64,000 nucleotides of DNA from DASWJZ01 sp964440525 (GCA_964440525.1 CAYTTC010000003.1:1-64000), one strand, 5' to 3'; shown: positions 23,807 to 33,835, numbered from the stretch's first letter. Translations and numbers: made by a program. Notes: generated by a model not told the origin, from the sequence alone.

Positions 23807-24796
23807 ATGCGTCTCATCCAGTTCGTCGCTTCCGGCGGTGCGCGCGCCGTGGCGGCCATCGCGGACGGGTCCAATCCGCAGATCGTCCGCGGCGCGGAGA
23901 GCGTTCGCGATTTGGCGCTCGAGGCGCATCGGTCGGGGCGCTCGCTTGAAGCCAGCGTCGAGACGCACGGCCTCGGCGAGGCCGTCGACTACGATAAGCT
24001 CGTCGCCGAGAGGCGGCTGCTCGTGCCGCTCGATCATCCGGAGCCGTCGCGCGTCGTGGTGGCGCTGACCGGCCTCACGCATCTCGGCAGCGCCAAATCG
24101 CGCGACTCCATGCATGCGAAGCTGCAAAGCGCCGACCTCACCGATTCCATGAAGATGTTCAAGCTCGGCCTCGACGGCGGCCAGCCCAAGCCGGGCCAGA
24201 TCGGCATCCAGCCCGAATGGGCCTATAAGGGCGACGGCTCCTGGCTCGTCGCGCCCGAGCAGCCGATCGAGCTGCCGGGCTACGCGGAGGACGGTGGCGA
24301 GGAGGGTGAGATCGCTGGCCTCTACGTGATCGGCGATGAAGGCGAAGTGCTGAGGGTCGGCTTCGCGCTCGGCAACGAATATTCCGATCACGTGATGGAG
24401 CGGAAAAACTACCTCTATCTAGCCCATTCGAAGCTTCGCCAATCCTCCTTCGGGCCGGAGCTTCTCGTCGGCGACCTGCCCGATGAAGTGAAGGGCACGG
24501 TGCGCGTCGTCAGGGACGGCAAGGCAGCGTGGAGCGGCGAGCTCCTCTCCGGCGAGGTCAATATGTGCCATTCGATCGCGAATCTCGAGCAGCACCATTT
24601 CAAGTATGCCGGCTTCCGCCGGCCTGGCGACGTGCACATCTATTTCTACGGCGCCAGCGCGCTGAGCTGCGCCGAGGGCTTTCAGACAAAGCCCGGCGAC
24701 GTGTTCGAGGTGGAGGCGCCGCTTTTCGGGCGTGCGCTCCGCAATCCCCTCGTTCCCGGCCGCCCGGACGAGGCCATAACGGTCAGGCCGCTTTGA
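23807..24796 (+). CDS. araD1: AraD1/GguC-family protein (FAH superfamily)
   Basis: A 329-residue member of the AraD1 family known in Agrobacterium as GguC, related to fumarylacetoacetate hydrolases. ATG at 23807 follows GGGGAGGAG. Recognisable stretches are LTGLTHLGSAKSRDSMHAK, IGIQPEWAYKGDG, FALGNEYSDHVMERKNYLYLAHSK and ANLEQHHFKYAGFRRPGDVHIYFYG. In the oxidative pentose route AraD1-type proteins act on 2-keto-3-deoxy sugar acids. The next gene encodes ketoglutarate semialdehyde dehydrogenase, the following step of L-arabinose oxidation to 2-oxoglutarate, which supports that role. Confidence 0.83.
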   Translation: MRLIQFVASGGARAVAAIADGSNPQIVRGAESVRDLALEAHRSGRSLEASVETHGLGEAVDYDKLVAERRLLVPLDHPEPSRVVVALTGLTHLGSAKSRDSMHAKLQSADLTDSMKMFKLGLDGGQPKPGQIGIQPEWAYKGDGSWLVAPEQPIELPGYAEDGGEEGEIAGLYVIGDEGEVLRVGFALGNEYSDHVMERKNYLYLAHSKLRQSSFGPELLVGDLPDEVKGTVRVVRDGKAAWSGELLSGEVNMCHSIANLEQHHFKYAGFRRPGDVHIYFYGASALSCAEGFQTKPGDVFEVEAPLFGRALRNPLVPGRPDEAITVRPL

Positions 24797-24821
24797 CCGA
24801 AATTCCGGATACGAGGTTCAT

Positions 24822-26267
24822 ATGACCGAAGAACTGCACCACAATCTTGTCGGCGGCGAGTGGGTCGAAGGCGAGGGCGTGACGGAAAACATCAACCCCT
24901 CCAACACCGAGGAAGTCGTCGGCCTCTACGCCCGCGCCTCGAAGGCTGACGCCGAGCGGGCGATTGCCGCGGCGAAGGCGGCCGCGCCGGGTTGGGCGCG
25001 TTTCAATATCCACGCGCGCTACGAGATCTTGAAGAAGGCGTCTGACGAGATTCTGGCGCGCAAGGAGGAGCTCGGCCGGCTGCTCGCCAGAGAAGAGGGG
25101 AAGACGCTTGCCGAGGGGATCGGCGAGGCGACGCGCGCCGGTCAGATTTTTGCCTTCTTCGCCGGTGAGACGGTGCGTGTGTCCGGCGAGCTGCTGGCGG
25201 GCGTCCGGCCCAACACAGAGGTGCTGATCGAGCGTGAGCCGGTCGGCGTCGTCGGCCTGATCACGCCGTGGAACTTTCCGATCGCCATCCCGGCCTGGAA
25301 GATGGCGCCGGCGCTCGCCTACGGCAACACGGTCGTCTTCAAGCCGGCTGATCTCGTGCCGGGCTGCGGCTGGGCGCTCGCCGACATCCTGACCCGCGCT
25401 GGCCTGCCAAAGGGCGTCTTCAACCTGGTCATGGGAAAAGGCTCGGTCGTCGGACAGGCGATCCTCGACAGCCCTGACGTGAACGCGATTTCCTTCACCG
25501 GTTCGGTGGAAACCGGCAAGCGCGTCGCCAAGGCGTCGGCCGAGCATATGCGAAAATTCCAGCTCGAAATGGGCGGCAAGAGCCCGCTCGTCGTGCTCGA
25601 CGACGCCGACTTGAAGACGGCGGTGGAATGCGCCGCGAACGGCGCCTTCTTCTCTACCGGCCAGCGCTGCACCGCTTCGTCCCGCCTGGTTGTGACGGAG
25701 GGTATCCACGACCGCTTCGTCGATGGCCTGATCGAGCGCATCAAGGGTTTGAACGTCGACGATGCGCTGAAGGACGGCACGCATATCGGCCCGGTCGTCG
25801 ACAAGAAGCAGTTCGAGCAGGACGAGATGTACATCAATGTCGGCCGTAAGGAGGGCGCCAAGCTCGCCTGGGGCGGCGAACGGCTGAACCGTTCCACGCC
25901 CGGCTTCTACCTGCAGCCGGCGCTCTTCACCGAGACGAAAAACGACATGCGCATCAACCGCGAGGAAATTTTTGGGCCGGTCGCAAGCGTGATCCGCGTG
26001 AAGAACTACGACGAGGCGCTGGCGGTCGCCAACGACACACCCTTCGGCCTCTCGTCGGGCATCTGCACGACAAGCCTGAAATACGCGACGGATTTCCGAA
26101 AAAACAGCCAGGCCGGCATGGTGACGATCAACCTGCCGACCGCGGGCGTCGACTACCATGCGCCGTTCGGCGGTAGAAAGGGCTCCTCCTACGGCCCGCG
26201 CGAGCAAGGGCGCTACGCGGTCGAGTTCTATACGGCGGTGAAGACGACCTATCAGCTCGCCGTTTGA
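24822..26267 (+). CDS. 2-oxoglutarate semialdehyde dehydrogenase
   Basis: A 481-residue aldehyde dehydrogenase. TPWNF at 148-152 (Asn151), Glu249 in FQLEMGGKSP and catalytic Cys283 in FFSTGQRCTASSRL are all present. Motifs and the close C-terminal DYHAPFGGRKGSSYGPREQG match 2,5-dioxovalerate dehydrogenases, which oxidise 2-oxoglutarate semialdehyde to 2-oxoglutarate. It lies 25 bases behind araD1 and ten before dgoK. It completes the oxidative route from L-arabinose or D-glucarate-type acids to the TCA cycle. Confidence 0.86.
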   Translation: MTEELHHNLVGGEWVEGEGVTENINPSNTEEVVGLYARASKADAERAIAAAKAAAPGWARFNIHARYEILKKASDEILARKEELGRLLAREEGKTLAEGIGEATRAGQIFAFFAGETVRVSGELLAGVRPNTEVLIEREPVGVVGLITPWNFPIAIPAWKMAPALAYGNTVVFKPADLVPGCGWALADILTRAGLPKGVFNLVMGKGSVVGQAILDSPDVNAISFTGSVETGKRVAKASAEHMRKFQLEMGGKSPLVVLDDADLKTAVECAANGAFFSTGQRCTASSRLVVTEGIHDRFVDGLIERIKGLNVDDALKDGTHIGPVVDKKQFEQDEMYINVGRKEGAKLAWGGERLNRSTPGFYLQPALFTETKNDMRINREEIFGPVASVIRVKNYDEALAVANDTPFGLSSGICTTSLKYATDFRKNSQAGMVTINLPTAGVDYHAPFGGRKGSSYGPREQGRYAVEFYTAVKTTYQLAV

Positions 26268-26277
26268 GGTTCGCGCG

Positions 26278-27192
26278 ATGAGCCAGGCGGCCCTGATCGG
26301 CGTCGACTGGGGCACCAGCAATTTTCGCGCTTTTCTGCTCGACGCTTCCGGCACCATTCTCGACCGGCGCGCCGGTCCGCATGGAATCATGACGGTCGCC
26401 GACGGAAAATTCGGCCAGGTGCTCGCCGCCCGCGTCGGCGAATGGTTGAGCGAGGGCAGGTTACCGATCCTCATGTCCGGGATGATCGGCAGCCGCCAGG
26501 GCTGGGTCGAAGCGCCCTATATCGAAACGCCAGCCGGCATCGGCGACCTGGCGGCGGCGCTCGCCCGCGTGCCCTTCGAAGCGGCCGACGTGCATATCGT
26601 CGCCGGGCTGAAGACCGACGACGGCGGCGCGCATGACGTGATCCGCGGGGAGGAGACGCAGGTTTTTGGCGCGCTCGCCCGGCTCGGCATCGAGAGCGGG
26701 CGCTTCCTGCTGCCGGGAACGCATTCCAAGTGGGTGGTTGCCGAGGCAAATCGGGTGACCGCCTTCGCGACCTACATGACCGGAGAGATTTTTTCCGCCG
26801 CGCGCGATCACACCATCCTCGGCCGCCTCATGCAGGAGGGGAGCCCAAGCGGTGGTGCGTTTCTCCGCGGCGTTGGAGATGGCGCCAAGCCCGGCAATCC
26901 GGGCGCGCTCCTGCATCGGCTCTTTGTCGTGCGCACTGCTGGGCTCTTTGGCGACGTCGCCGGGACTGACCTCGCCGATTATCTGAGCGGGCTCTTGATC
27001 GGGGCGGAGGTCGCGGACCAGGCGGAATCAGACGCCCGCCCGGTCCATATCATCGCCTCCGATGCGCTGGCGGAACGCTATCGCGCTGCTGTCACCTCGC
27101 TTGGCGTCGACGCGGAGGTGGTTTCGTCCGACTGCATCGTGGACGGCTATGTCGCCATCGCGCGGATGGCGGGATTGCTCGGGACAAGTTGA
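26278..27192 (+). CDS. dgoK: 2-dehydro-3-deoxygalactonokinase
   Basis: A 304-residue kinase with the DgoK N-terminus LIGVDWGTSNFRAFLLD, followed by MSGMIGSRQGWVEAPY, GLKTDD, VIRGEETQVFGAL and LPGTHSKWV, the classic family string. It phosphorylates 2-dehydro-3-deoxy-D-galactonate for the aldolase encoded next. Together dgoK and dgoA are the lower De Ley-Doudoroff pathway. The gene follows the aldehyde dehydrogenase by ten bases, so two sugar-acid routes share one operon. Confidence 0.9.
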   Translation: MSQAALIGVDWGTSNFRAFLLDASGTILDRRAGPHGIMTVADGKFGQVLAARVGEWLSEGRLPILMSGMIGSRQGWVEAPYIETPAGIGDLAAALARVPFEAADVHIVAGLKTDDGGAHDVIRGEETQVFGALARLGIESGRFLLPGTHSKWVVAEANRVTAFATYMTGEIFSAARDHTILGRLMQEGSPSGGAFLRGVGDGAKPGNPGALLHRLFVVRTAGLFGDVAGTDLADYLSGLLIGAEVADQAESDARPVHIIASDALAERYRAAVTSLGVDAEVVSSDCIVDGYVAIARMAGLLGTS

Positions 27193-27209
27193 GGCGATCG
27201 AGGTCAGGC

Positions 27210-27842
27210 ATGGCAATGACGCTGCACGATGCGATGGCCGAGCTTCCGCTGATCGCGATTCTTCGCGGCATCGCGCCGGAGGAAGCCGGGCCCGTCGGCG
27301 CGGCGCTCGTGCAAGCGGGCTTTCGGCTTATCGAGGTGCCGCTCAATTCGCCCGATCCCTTCCGCTCCATCGAGACGCTTGCCAAGCGTTTTAGCGTGGA
27401 GGCGCTGATCGGCGCGGGTACGGTCATGTCTGCGGACGCCGCGCGGAAAACGGTCGAGGCGGGCGGCCGGCTTGTCGTCATGCCGCATTCCGACGCTGCG
27501 GTGATCCGTGCCGCCAAGACGGCCGGCGCCTGGTGCATGCCCGGCGTCGCGACGCCGACGGAAGGCTTCGCCGCGCTTGCTGCCGGCGCCGACGGCCTAA
27601 AACTGTTTCCCGGCGAGGCGATATCGCCGGCCGTGGTGAAGGCGTGGAGAGCGGTGTTTCCTCCCGGCGTGCTCCTCTTGCCGGTCGGCGGGATTACGCC
27701 GGAGCGGATAGCCGAGTATGTCGCGGCGGGCGCCGCCGGCTTCGGCATCGGCTCGGCGCTCTACAAGCCCGGCGTTACAGCCGATGAGACAGGACGGCGC
27801 GCGACGATTTTCGCGAAGGCGTGGCGCGCGACAAAAAGGTGA
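27210..27842 (+). CDS. dgoA: 2-dehydro-3-deoxy-6-phosphogalactonate aldolase
   Basis: A 210-residue KDPG/KDPGal aldolase: AILRG (Arg19), EVPLNSP (Glu42), GAGTV and the Schiff-base lysine Lys131 in GLKLFPGE, with GGITPERI for phosphate binding. It splits 2-dehydro-3-deoxy-6-phosphogalactonate to pyruvate and glyceraldehyde-3-phosphate. The start is ATG at 27210, preceded by GAGGTCAGG; the frame from 27189 overlaps dgoK. Last gene of the operon, 157 bp ahead of the glutamate dehydrogenase gene. Confidence 0.88.
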   Translation: MAMTLHDAMAELPLIAILRGIAPEEAGPVGAALVQAGFRLIEVPLNSPDPFRSIETLAKRFSVEALIGAGTVMSADAARKTVEAGGRLVVMPHSDAAVIRAAKTAGAWCMPGVATPTEGFAALAAGADGLKLFPGEAISPAVVKAWRAVFPPGVLLLPVGGITPERIAEYVAAGAAGFGIGSALYKPGVTADETGRRATIFAKAWRATKR

Positions 27843-27999
27843 CGGTCGCGCGGTTCGTGTCGGCGCGAATGAGACAGGTCGCGGCGACGTCGTGGATCGG
27901 ACGCGTTTGGGTGCTATGAATACGGGAGGGGCCGGCCGCATCCGCGCGGGCGCCCGCTGCGACGGCCGAAAAATGCCACATAAGACCAGGGAGGAAGCG

Positions 28000-30900
28000 G
28001 TGCCGAACCGCTTCGAAGCGGAGAAGAGGAAGCGGATCGCCGCGGCCGGAAAGCTCCTCGCGGGCGATCCGGAGGGGAAGCCGCTTGCGGCCTTCTCCGA
28101 GCTTCTCTTCGAGCGCGGCGCCGGCGAGGATATCGTCCAATACGATTCTGCCGCACTTGCCGGGATCGCGCGCGACGGCTTCGCCTTCTTCCGCTGCCGC
28201 GCCGAGCCGACCGCGGTCAGGGTGGGCGATATCGCCGGCGCCGACGAGCATGGCCGCTCCCATACGGCGATCGAGCTGTCGACTGCGAACCGCCCCTTCA
28301 TTTTCGATTCGCTGCTGGGCGAGATGCAGGCGCTCGGCCATTCCGTTCGCCTTGTCGTGCATCCGATCATTGACGTTCGCCGCGACGCTTTCGGCACGGC
28401 GCTCGAGTTCTCGCGCCCGAGCCAGGAACTACCGGGCGGCCGGCAGCGCGAGAGCTTCGTGCATGTTCATGTCCCGCTCATCCGCGACGAGGCAGCCAAG
28501 GCGCTCCTGGTCGAGCGGCTGACGACGCTGCTCGATGAGGTGCGGCTCGCCACCGACGACTGGAGTGCCATGCGCGCGCGGCTGCGCGGCGCAATCACCG
28601 ATTTTCGCGTCGACCACCCTGCGCTCGGCGAGCCGGTCGTGGAGGAGACGATCGCGTTTCTGCAATGGCTCGACGAGGGCAATTTCGTCTTCCTAGGCAT
28701 GCGCGAATATTCGTATGGCGGGACGCTCGACGAACCGGTCGAGCAAACGTCCGAGGCGAGCGGTCTCGGGCTGCTCCGCGACCCATCCGTGACAGTGCTG
28801 CGCCGGGGAACGGAGCTAGTGACGCTGACGCCCGAGATCCGCGCCTTCCTGACGGCCTCCGACCCGCTCATCGTGACGAAGGCAAACGTGCACACGCGCG
28901 TCCACCGGCGCGACTACATGGATTATGTCGGCGTAAAAATCTTCGAGGCGGGCAAGGTCAAGGGCGAGCTCCGTATCGTCGGCCTTTTCACCTCCACCGC
29001 ATTCACCCAATCGGCCGAGCGCATTCCGCAGATCCGCCGAAAAGTCGCGGATATTTTCAAACGCGCGGGCTTCGATTCGGCCAGCCATTCCGGCAAGGCG
29101 CTCCTCAACATTCTGGAAAACTATCCGCGCACCGAGCTCTTCCAGGCGGAAACCGAGGTCCTCTACGATTCCGCCCTGGCGATCCTCCAGCTGGAGGAGC
29201 GCCCGCGCGTTCGCGCGCTCGCCCGGCGCGACCGCTTCGACCGCTTCGTCTCCGTTCTCGTCTTCGTGCCGCGCGACCGCTACACCTCCGACCTCCGCGA
29301 GCGGATCGGCACGGCGCTGGCCGAGCTCTACGACGGCAGGGTCTCCGCTTTCTTTCCGGATTTCTCGCTGACGCATCTGACGCGCGTCCAGTTCGTCATC
29401 GGCCGCAATCCGGGGGAGGGGCGGGACCCGTCGCAGGACGATGTCGAGGCGCGCATCCGCGCGATCGTGCGCACCTTCGACGACGACCTCGCGGAGACGC
29501 TGAATGCCGCCTATACGCCGGAGCGCGCGGCGGAGGTCTTGCGCTCCTATTCCGGTGCTTTCGGGTCCGACTACCGCGTCGGCTTCACCGCCGAGGATGC
29601 GCTGCGCGATATCGAAATCGCCGAGCGGCTGGCGCCGGACGATATCGAGGTTCGCTTCTTCCGCCGGCCGTCGATGCCCGAGACCCGGGCGGTGATGAGC
29701 TTTCACCACCTTGGCGATCCGATCCCGCTGTCGAGGCGCGTGCCGCTCCTCGAAAACCTCGGCTTTTCGGTCGTCAACGAGCGCACCTACTGCGTCGCGC
29801 GGACCGCGGGCGCGCCTCTCTACCGCCACGACATGACGCTGGTGAGGACCGACGGCGAGGCCCTCGACCTCGCCTCGGCGGCGCGCCTGCACGACGCGGT
29901 CCTCGCCGTGTGGCACGGCCAGGCGGACAATGACGGCTTCAACGCCCTTGTGCTTCTAGCCGCGCTGCCATGGCGGCGAGCGGCGCTGCTGCGGACGATC
30001 GCCCGCTATCTCAGGCAGACGGAAATCCCCTATTCGCTTGACTATCTGTGGGGCACGCTCCGCCGCTATCCTGCTTTAGCCTCGCTCCTTGCGGAGCTCT
30101 TCGCCGCGCGCCTGGAGCCGGGGAGCAAGCCGCGCGAGCGGGCGGAGAGCCGGCTCGTCAAGGACATCGAGGCTGCGCTTGAGGCGGTGACGAGCCTCGA
30201 CGACGACACCATCCTTCGCGCCTTCCGGCAGGTCATCGAGGCGACGCAGCGCACCGACTTCTTCGCCGCGACCGATGCCGAAGAGCCGGCCGCCATAACC
30301 TTGAAGATCAAGCCGGAGGGGCTTCCCTTCGTGCCGCTGCCGCGGCCGTTCCGCGAGATTTTCGTCCATTCGCCGGAGGTGGAGGGCGTGCACCTTCGCT
30401 TCGGCCCAATTGCGCGCGGCGGCCTGCGCTGGTCGGACCGGCCGCAGGATTTCCGCACCGAGGTGCTTGGCCTCGTCAAGGCGCAGCAGGTGAAGAACGC
30501 CGTCATCGTGCCAGTCGGCGCCAAGGGCGGCTTCGTGCCGCGGCGGCTTCCCGCCGCCGGACGCGACCAGGTCTTCGAGGCCGGGCGGCAGGCCTATATC
30601 CATTTTGTCGACCGCCTGCTTTCCGTCACCGACGACATTGATGGCGAAGCTGTGGTGCCACCCGAAAACGTCGTCCGTCACGACGGCGACGATCCCTATC
30701 TCGTGGTCGCCGCGGACAAGGGCACGGCGACATTTTCCGACACGGCGAACGGCATTGCGCTGAAGCGCGGCTTCTGGCTCGGCGATGCCTTCGCATCGGG
30801 GGGCTCGGCCGGCTACGACCACAAGGCCATGGCGATCACCGCGCGCGGCGCCTGGGAGGCGGTGAAGCGGCATTTCCGCGAGATGGACGTCGATATCCAG

Positions 30901-32793
30901 AGCCAACCTTTCACGGTGGCGGGCGTCGGCGACATGTCGGGTGATGTCTTCGGCAACGGCATGCTTCTGTCGCCCTGCATCAAGCTCGTCGCCGCCTTCG
31001 ACCATCGCGATATCTTCATCGACCCGAGCCCCGATCCCGCGCGCTCCTTGGAGGAGCGCAAGCGGCTCTTCGCTTTGCAGCGGTCGAGCTGGCAGGACTA
31101 CGATCGCGCGCTCATTTCCAAGGGCGGAGGGATATTTTCGCGCGCCGAAAAGCAGATCGCGTTGTCGCCCGAGGTGCGAAAACTCCTCAAGCTCAACAAA
31201 GCCAGCGCCCGCCCGGCAGAAATTCTCTCGGCGATCCTCAAGGCGCCGGTGGACCTTCTCTGGTTCGGCGGCATCGGCACCTATGTGCGTGGACCCGACG
31301 AGGCGAACGCCGACGTCGGCGACAAGGCGAACGACTCGATCCGCATCAGCGCGCTCGAGATCGGCGCTAAGGTGGTGGGCGAGGGGGCGAACCTCGCGAT
31401 GACGCAGAAGGCCCGCATCGCCTACGGGTTGAAGGGCGGGCGCTGCAATTCCGACGCCATCGACAATTCGGCCGGCGTCAACACCTCGGACGTCGAGGTC
31501 AACATCAAGATCGCGCTCGCTCCGGCGGTGCGGAGCGACCGACTTTCGGAAAATGAGCGGCTCGACCTCCTGCGCTCGATGACCGACGACGTGGCTGACC
31601 TGGTGCTCCGCAACAACTACCAGCAGACGCTCGCCATTTCGCTTGAGGCGCTCCGCGGTCTCGACAATCTCGGCAACCAGCTCAGGTTGATGGCCGAGCT
31701 GGAAGAGCGCCACCTGCTCGACCGCAAAGTCGAAAGCCTGCTCGAGGATGCGGCGCTCGAGATGCGCGCCGCCGACGGGCGCGGCCTCACCCGCGCCGAG
31801 ATTGGTACGCTGCTTGCCTTCGCCAAGATCGCGCTTACCGACGATCTCCGCACCAGCTCGGTGCCGGACGATCCCTATCTGGCGCGCGAGCTTTTTCGCT
31901 ATTTCCCGACGGAAATGCAGGAGCGCTTTGCCGGCGAGATCGAAAGCCATCGTCTGCGGCGCGACATTATCGCCACGCAGCTCGCGAACTCGCTCATCAA
32001 TCGCGGCGGGCCGACGCTTCTCGTCGCTGCGCGCGACCGCACCGGCGCCTCGGTCGGCGAGCTGACCCGCGCCTATGCCGCGGTGCGCGACAGCTTCGCG
32101 CTGCAGGAGCTGCACGCCGAGATCGATGCTCTCGATGCAAAGATTTCCGGCCGGCTGCAGCTCGATCTTTACGCAATTTTGCAAGACGTGCTCACCGATC
32201 GGCTCGGCTGGTTCACGCGCAATCTCGCCCCCGACGCGGGGCTCGAGGATATCGTGGCGCACTACCGCGCGCCCCTTGCAGAACTTGCCGCTATTCTGCC
32301 CTCGCTTCTTTCGCGCGAGCGCTTGAAGGCAGTCCGTGACGTCGAACATCGGTTGAAGGCGGGCCGCGTTCCGGAGACGCTCTCGGCGCGCCTCGCACTG
32401 CTTCCCACGCTCGCGCGCGCAGTCAATGTCGTCCTCATTGCCGACCGGTCCGGCCAGAGCATCATCGAGGCTGCAAAATCCTATTTCGCCGTCTCCGATC
32501 GCTTCTGTTTCGGCCGCATCGATCAAATGATCGAGGAAATTCCGGCGGGCGACTATTACGAAAGCCTGGCGTTGCAGAAGGCCGAGGACAGCCTGGAGAC
32601 GGCGCATCGCGACCTGGCGCAGAACGTGATCGCCAACGGCAACGGCGCCGACGTCGCCGGCTGGGAGGCTACAGCGGGCGAGCGGATCACCGCGACGGCC
32701 GAGCAGGTCGAAAAGATCGTTTCCGACCGCCGTCCGAGCATGGCCAAGGTGGCGATCGCTGCGAGCCTGTTGTCGGAGCTGGCGCGGGGGTGA
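28000..32793 (+). CDS. gdhB: Large NAD-specific glutamate dehydrogenase
   Basis: The chosen GTG at 28000 follows AGGGAGGA and gives 1597 residues, the usual size of the 180-kDa NAD-GDH class; ATG at 27973 is an alternative. The N-terminal third holds the regulatory ACT-like domains. The catalytic core shows KAQQVKNAVIVPVGAKGGFV (substrate lysine), VAADKGTATFSD, GDMSGDVFGNGML and WFGGIGTYVR (dinucleotide binding). It deaminates glutamate to 2-oxoglutarate and ammonia for amino-acid catabolism. Placement after an operon that yields 2-oxoglutarate and before sugar transporters suggests a general catabolic role. Confidence 0.92.
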   Translation: MPNRFEAEKRKRIAAAGKLLAGDPEGKPLAAFSELLFERGAGEDIVQYDSAALAGIARDGFAFFRCRAEPTAVRVGDIAGADEHGRSHTAIELSTANRPFIFDSLLGEMQALGHSVRLVVHPIIDVRRDAFGTALEFSRPSQELPGGRQRESFVHVHVPLIRDEAAKALLVERLTTLLDEVRLATDDWSAMRARLRGAITDFRVDHPALGEPVVEETIAFLQWLDEGNFVFLGMREYSYGGTLDEPVEQTSEASGLGLLRDPSVTVLRRGTELVTLTPEIRAFLTASDPLIVTKANVHTRVHRRDYMDYVGVKIFEAGKVKGELRIVGLFTSTAFTQSAERIPQIRRKVADIFKRAGFDSASHSGKALLNILENYPRTELFQAETEVLYDSALAILQLEERPRVRALARRDRFDRFVSVLVFVPRDRYTSDLRERIGTALAELYDGRVSAFFPDFSLTHLTRVQFVIGRNPGEGRDPSQDDVEARIRAIVRTFDDDLAETLNAAYTPERAAEVLRSYSGAFGSDYRVGFTAEDALRDIEIAERLAPDDIEVRFFRRPSMPETRAVMSFHHLGDPIPLSRRVPLLENLGFSVVNERTYCVARTAGAPLYRHDMTLVRTDGEALDLASAARLHDAVLAVWHGQADNDGFNALVLLAALPWRRAALLRTIARYLRQTEIPYSLDYLWGTLRRYPALASLLAELFAARLEPGSKPRERAESRLVKDIEAALEAVTSLDDDTILRAFRQVIEATQRTDFFAATDAEEPAAITLKIKPEGLPFVPLPRPFREIFVHSPEVEGVHLRFGPIARGGLRWSDRPQDFRTEVLGLVKAQQVKNAVIVPVGAKGGFVPRRLPAAGRDQVFEAGRQAYIHFVDRLLSVTDDIDGEAVVPPENVVRHDGDDPYLVVAADKGTATFSDTANGIALKRGFWLGDAFASGGSAGYDHKAMAITARGAWEAVKRHFREMDVDIQSQPFTVAGVGDMSGDVFGNGMLLSPCIKLVAAFDHRDIFIDPSPDPARSLEERKRLFALQRSSWQDYDRALISKGGGIFSRAEKQIALSPEVRKLLKLNKASARPAEILSAILKAPVDLLWFGGIGTYVRGPDEANADVGDKANDSIRISALEIGAKVVGEGANLAMTQKARIAYGLKGGRCNSDAIDNSAGVNTSDVEVNIKIALAPAVRSDRLSENERLDLLRSMTDDVADLVLRNNYQQTLAISLEALRGLDNLGNQLRLMAELEERHLLDRKVESLLEDAALEMRAADGRGLTRAEIGTLLAFAKIALTDDLRTSSVPDDPYLARELFRYFPTEMQERFAGEIESHRLRRDIIATQLANSLINRGGPTLLVAARDRTGASVGELTRAYAAVRDSFALQELHAEIDALDAKISGRLQLDLYAILQDVLTDRLGWFTRNLAPDAGLEDIVAHYRAPLAELAAILPSLLSRERLKAVRDVEHRLKAGRVPETLSARLALLPTLARAVNVVLIADRSGQSIIEAAKSYFAVSDRFCFGRIDQMIEEIPAGDYYESLALQKAEDSLETAHRDLAQNVIANGNGADVAGWEATAGERITATAEQVEKIVSDRRPSMAKVAIAASLLSELARG

Positions 32794-32817
32794 GGGCGGC
32801 TTGCGCGACGGGAGGAT

Positions 32818-32839
32818 CCTCTCCCCGCAAGGGGAGAGG
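32818..32839. terminator. Strong hairpin between two convergent genes
   Basis: CCTCTCCCC, loop GCAA, GGGGAGAGG: a perfect 9-bp stem with a GNRA-type tetraloop, between the end of gdhB and the end of the leftward binding-protein gene. There is no T-run, so it may stabilise ends or belong to the same palindrome family as 16859-16881. Confidence 0.55.
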
Positions 32840-32854
32840 ACAACAATCTCAGTC

Positions 32855-33835
32855 TTACCGGATGCCCTTGTCGATCAGCTCGACCAGGCTGTCGATCGAC
32901 TCCGGTGTGACGGTGCCGGCGCCGGTGTTGATCGAGAGGCCCGGCATCTTGTACTTCGCCGTCATCACGCATTGCACGACCGGCATGAAGCCCTGCAGAT
33001 AGAGGAGCTGGTCGAGGGTGGCGGTGATGTAGCCCGACTTCAGCCCGTCGATTGTCGCCGGCCCGAGGTCGATGCCGCCCACGACGATGTCGCCCGGCTG
33101 CTTGCCGGCCTGCTGCAGCACCTGGCCCATCTGCCCTGTGATGCCGCCATGCTGGGTACCGATCGCTTTCAGGTCCGGATGGCTCTGGATGTAGGCGACG
33201 AGCACCGGAACGGCGAGCGTAGTGTCGCTATTCACGTCTTGGCTGATCTCCAGCCGATCGACGGTCAGGCCAGCCGCTTCGAGCGTGTCGGCAAGTCCCT
33301 TCTCCGACTGGCCGCGTTCCGCCTGGCTGAACACGCCGTAGACCATCGCCTGGTCGCCGGTCTTGAGGCCCTTGGCGAGCATGGCTTCGGCGGTCAGCTT
33401 GCCGCCGGCATATAGGTCGACGCCGGCATAGCCGAGCCCCTTTGAGCCGAATTCCGCCTGCAGGTCCGTCATCGGCGAGTTGCCGACCGTGACGACGACG
33501 CCCTGGCCGACGGCCTGCGTCACGAGATCCTGGAAGGCGGCACTGCCCGGGTGGCCCATGATCTCGATGCAGTTCGGGTTGGCGGCCATCGCCTCCTTGA
33601 ACTGGTTGATCATGGTCTCGGGCGCCCAGGCGGAGAACTGTTCGTGCAGCTCGACGCCGAGCGCCTTGGCGGCCTCGGCGGCGCCGGTCTGGCGGGCGAG
33701 CGTGGCGCCGTCGCCCGGATTGCCGCCCATTTGCATATACATAACGAGACCGGCCCCGGGCGCTTCCTGGGCAACGGCTGTGCCGGCGATCAGCGCGACG
33801 CCGGCGGCGCCGAGTAGAAGCTTGGACAATTTCAT
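32855..33835 (-). CDS. Sugar ABC transporter periplasmic binding protein (system A)
   Basis: A 326-residue binding protein of the ribose/galactose type (Peripla_BP_4). ATG at 33835 lies seven bases after GGAGGA and starts a signal peptide (MKLSKLLLGAAGVALIAGTAVAQ). Two lobes follow, with NPNCIEIMGHPG, VVVTVGNSP and VVGGIDLGPATIDGLKSGYI as ligand-contact strands. It is the last gene of the leftward set gntR, ATPase, permease, binding protein. The ligand is unknown; CUT2 systems of this shape carry pentoses, hexoses or polyols. Confidence 0.85.
   Translation of the reverse strand: MKLSKLLLGAAGVALIAGTAVAQEAPGAGLVMYMQMGGNPGDGATLARQTGAAEAAKALGVELHEQFSAWAPETMINQFKEAMAANPNCIEIMGHPGSAAFQDLVTQAVGQGVVVTVGNSPMTDLQAEFGSKGLGYAGVDLYAGGKLTAEAMLAKGLKTGDQAMVYGVFSQAERGQSEKGLADTLEAAGLTVDRLEISQDVNSDTTLAVPVLVAYIQSHPDLKAIGTQHGGITGQMGQVLQQAGKQPGDIVVGGIDLGPATIDGLKSGYITATLDQLLYLQGFMPVVQCVMTAKYKMPGLSINTGAGTVTPESIDSLVELIDKGIR

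Noticed and set aside
30076..32607. Open frame of 843 codons on the minus strand
   Set aside because: It is antisense to the glutamate dehydrogenase gene; the sense protein is unmistakable and the antisense one has no family features.
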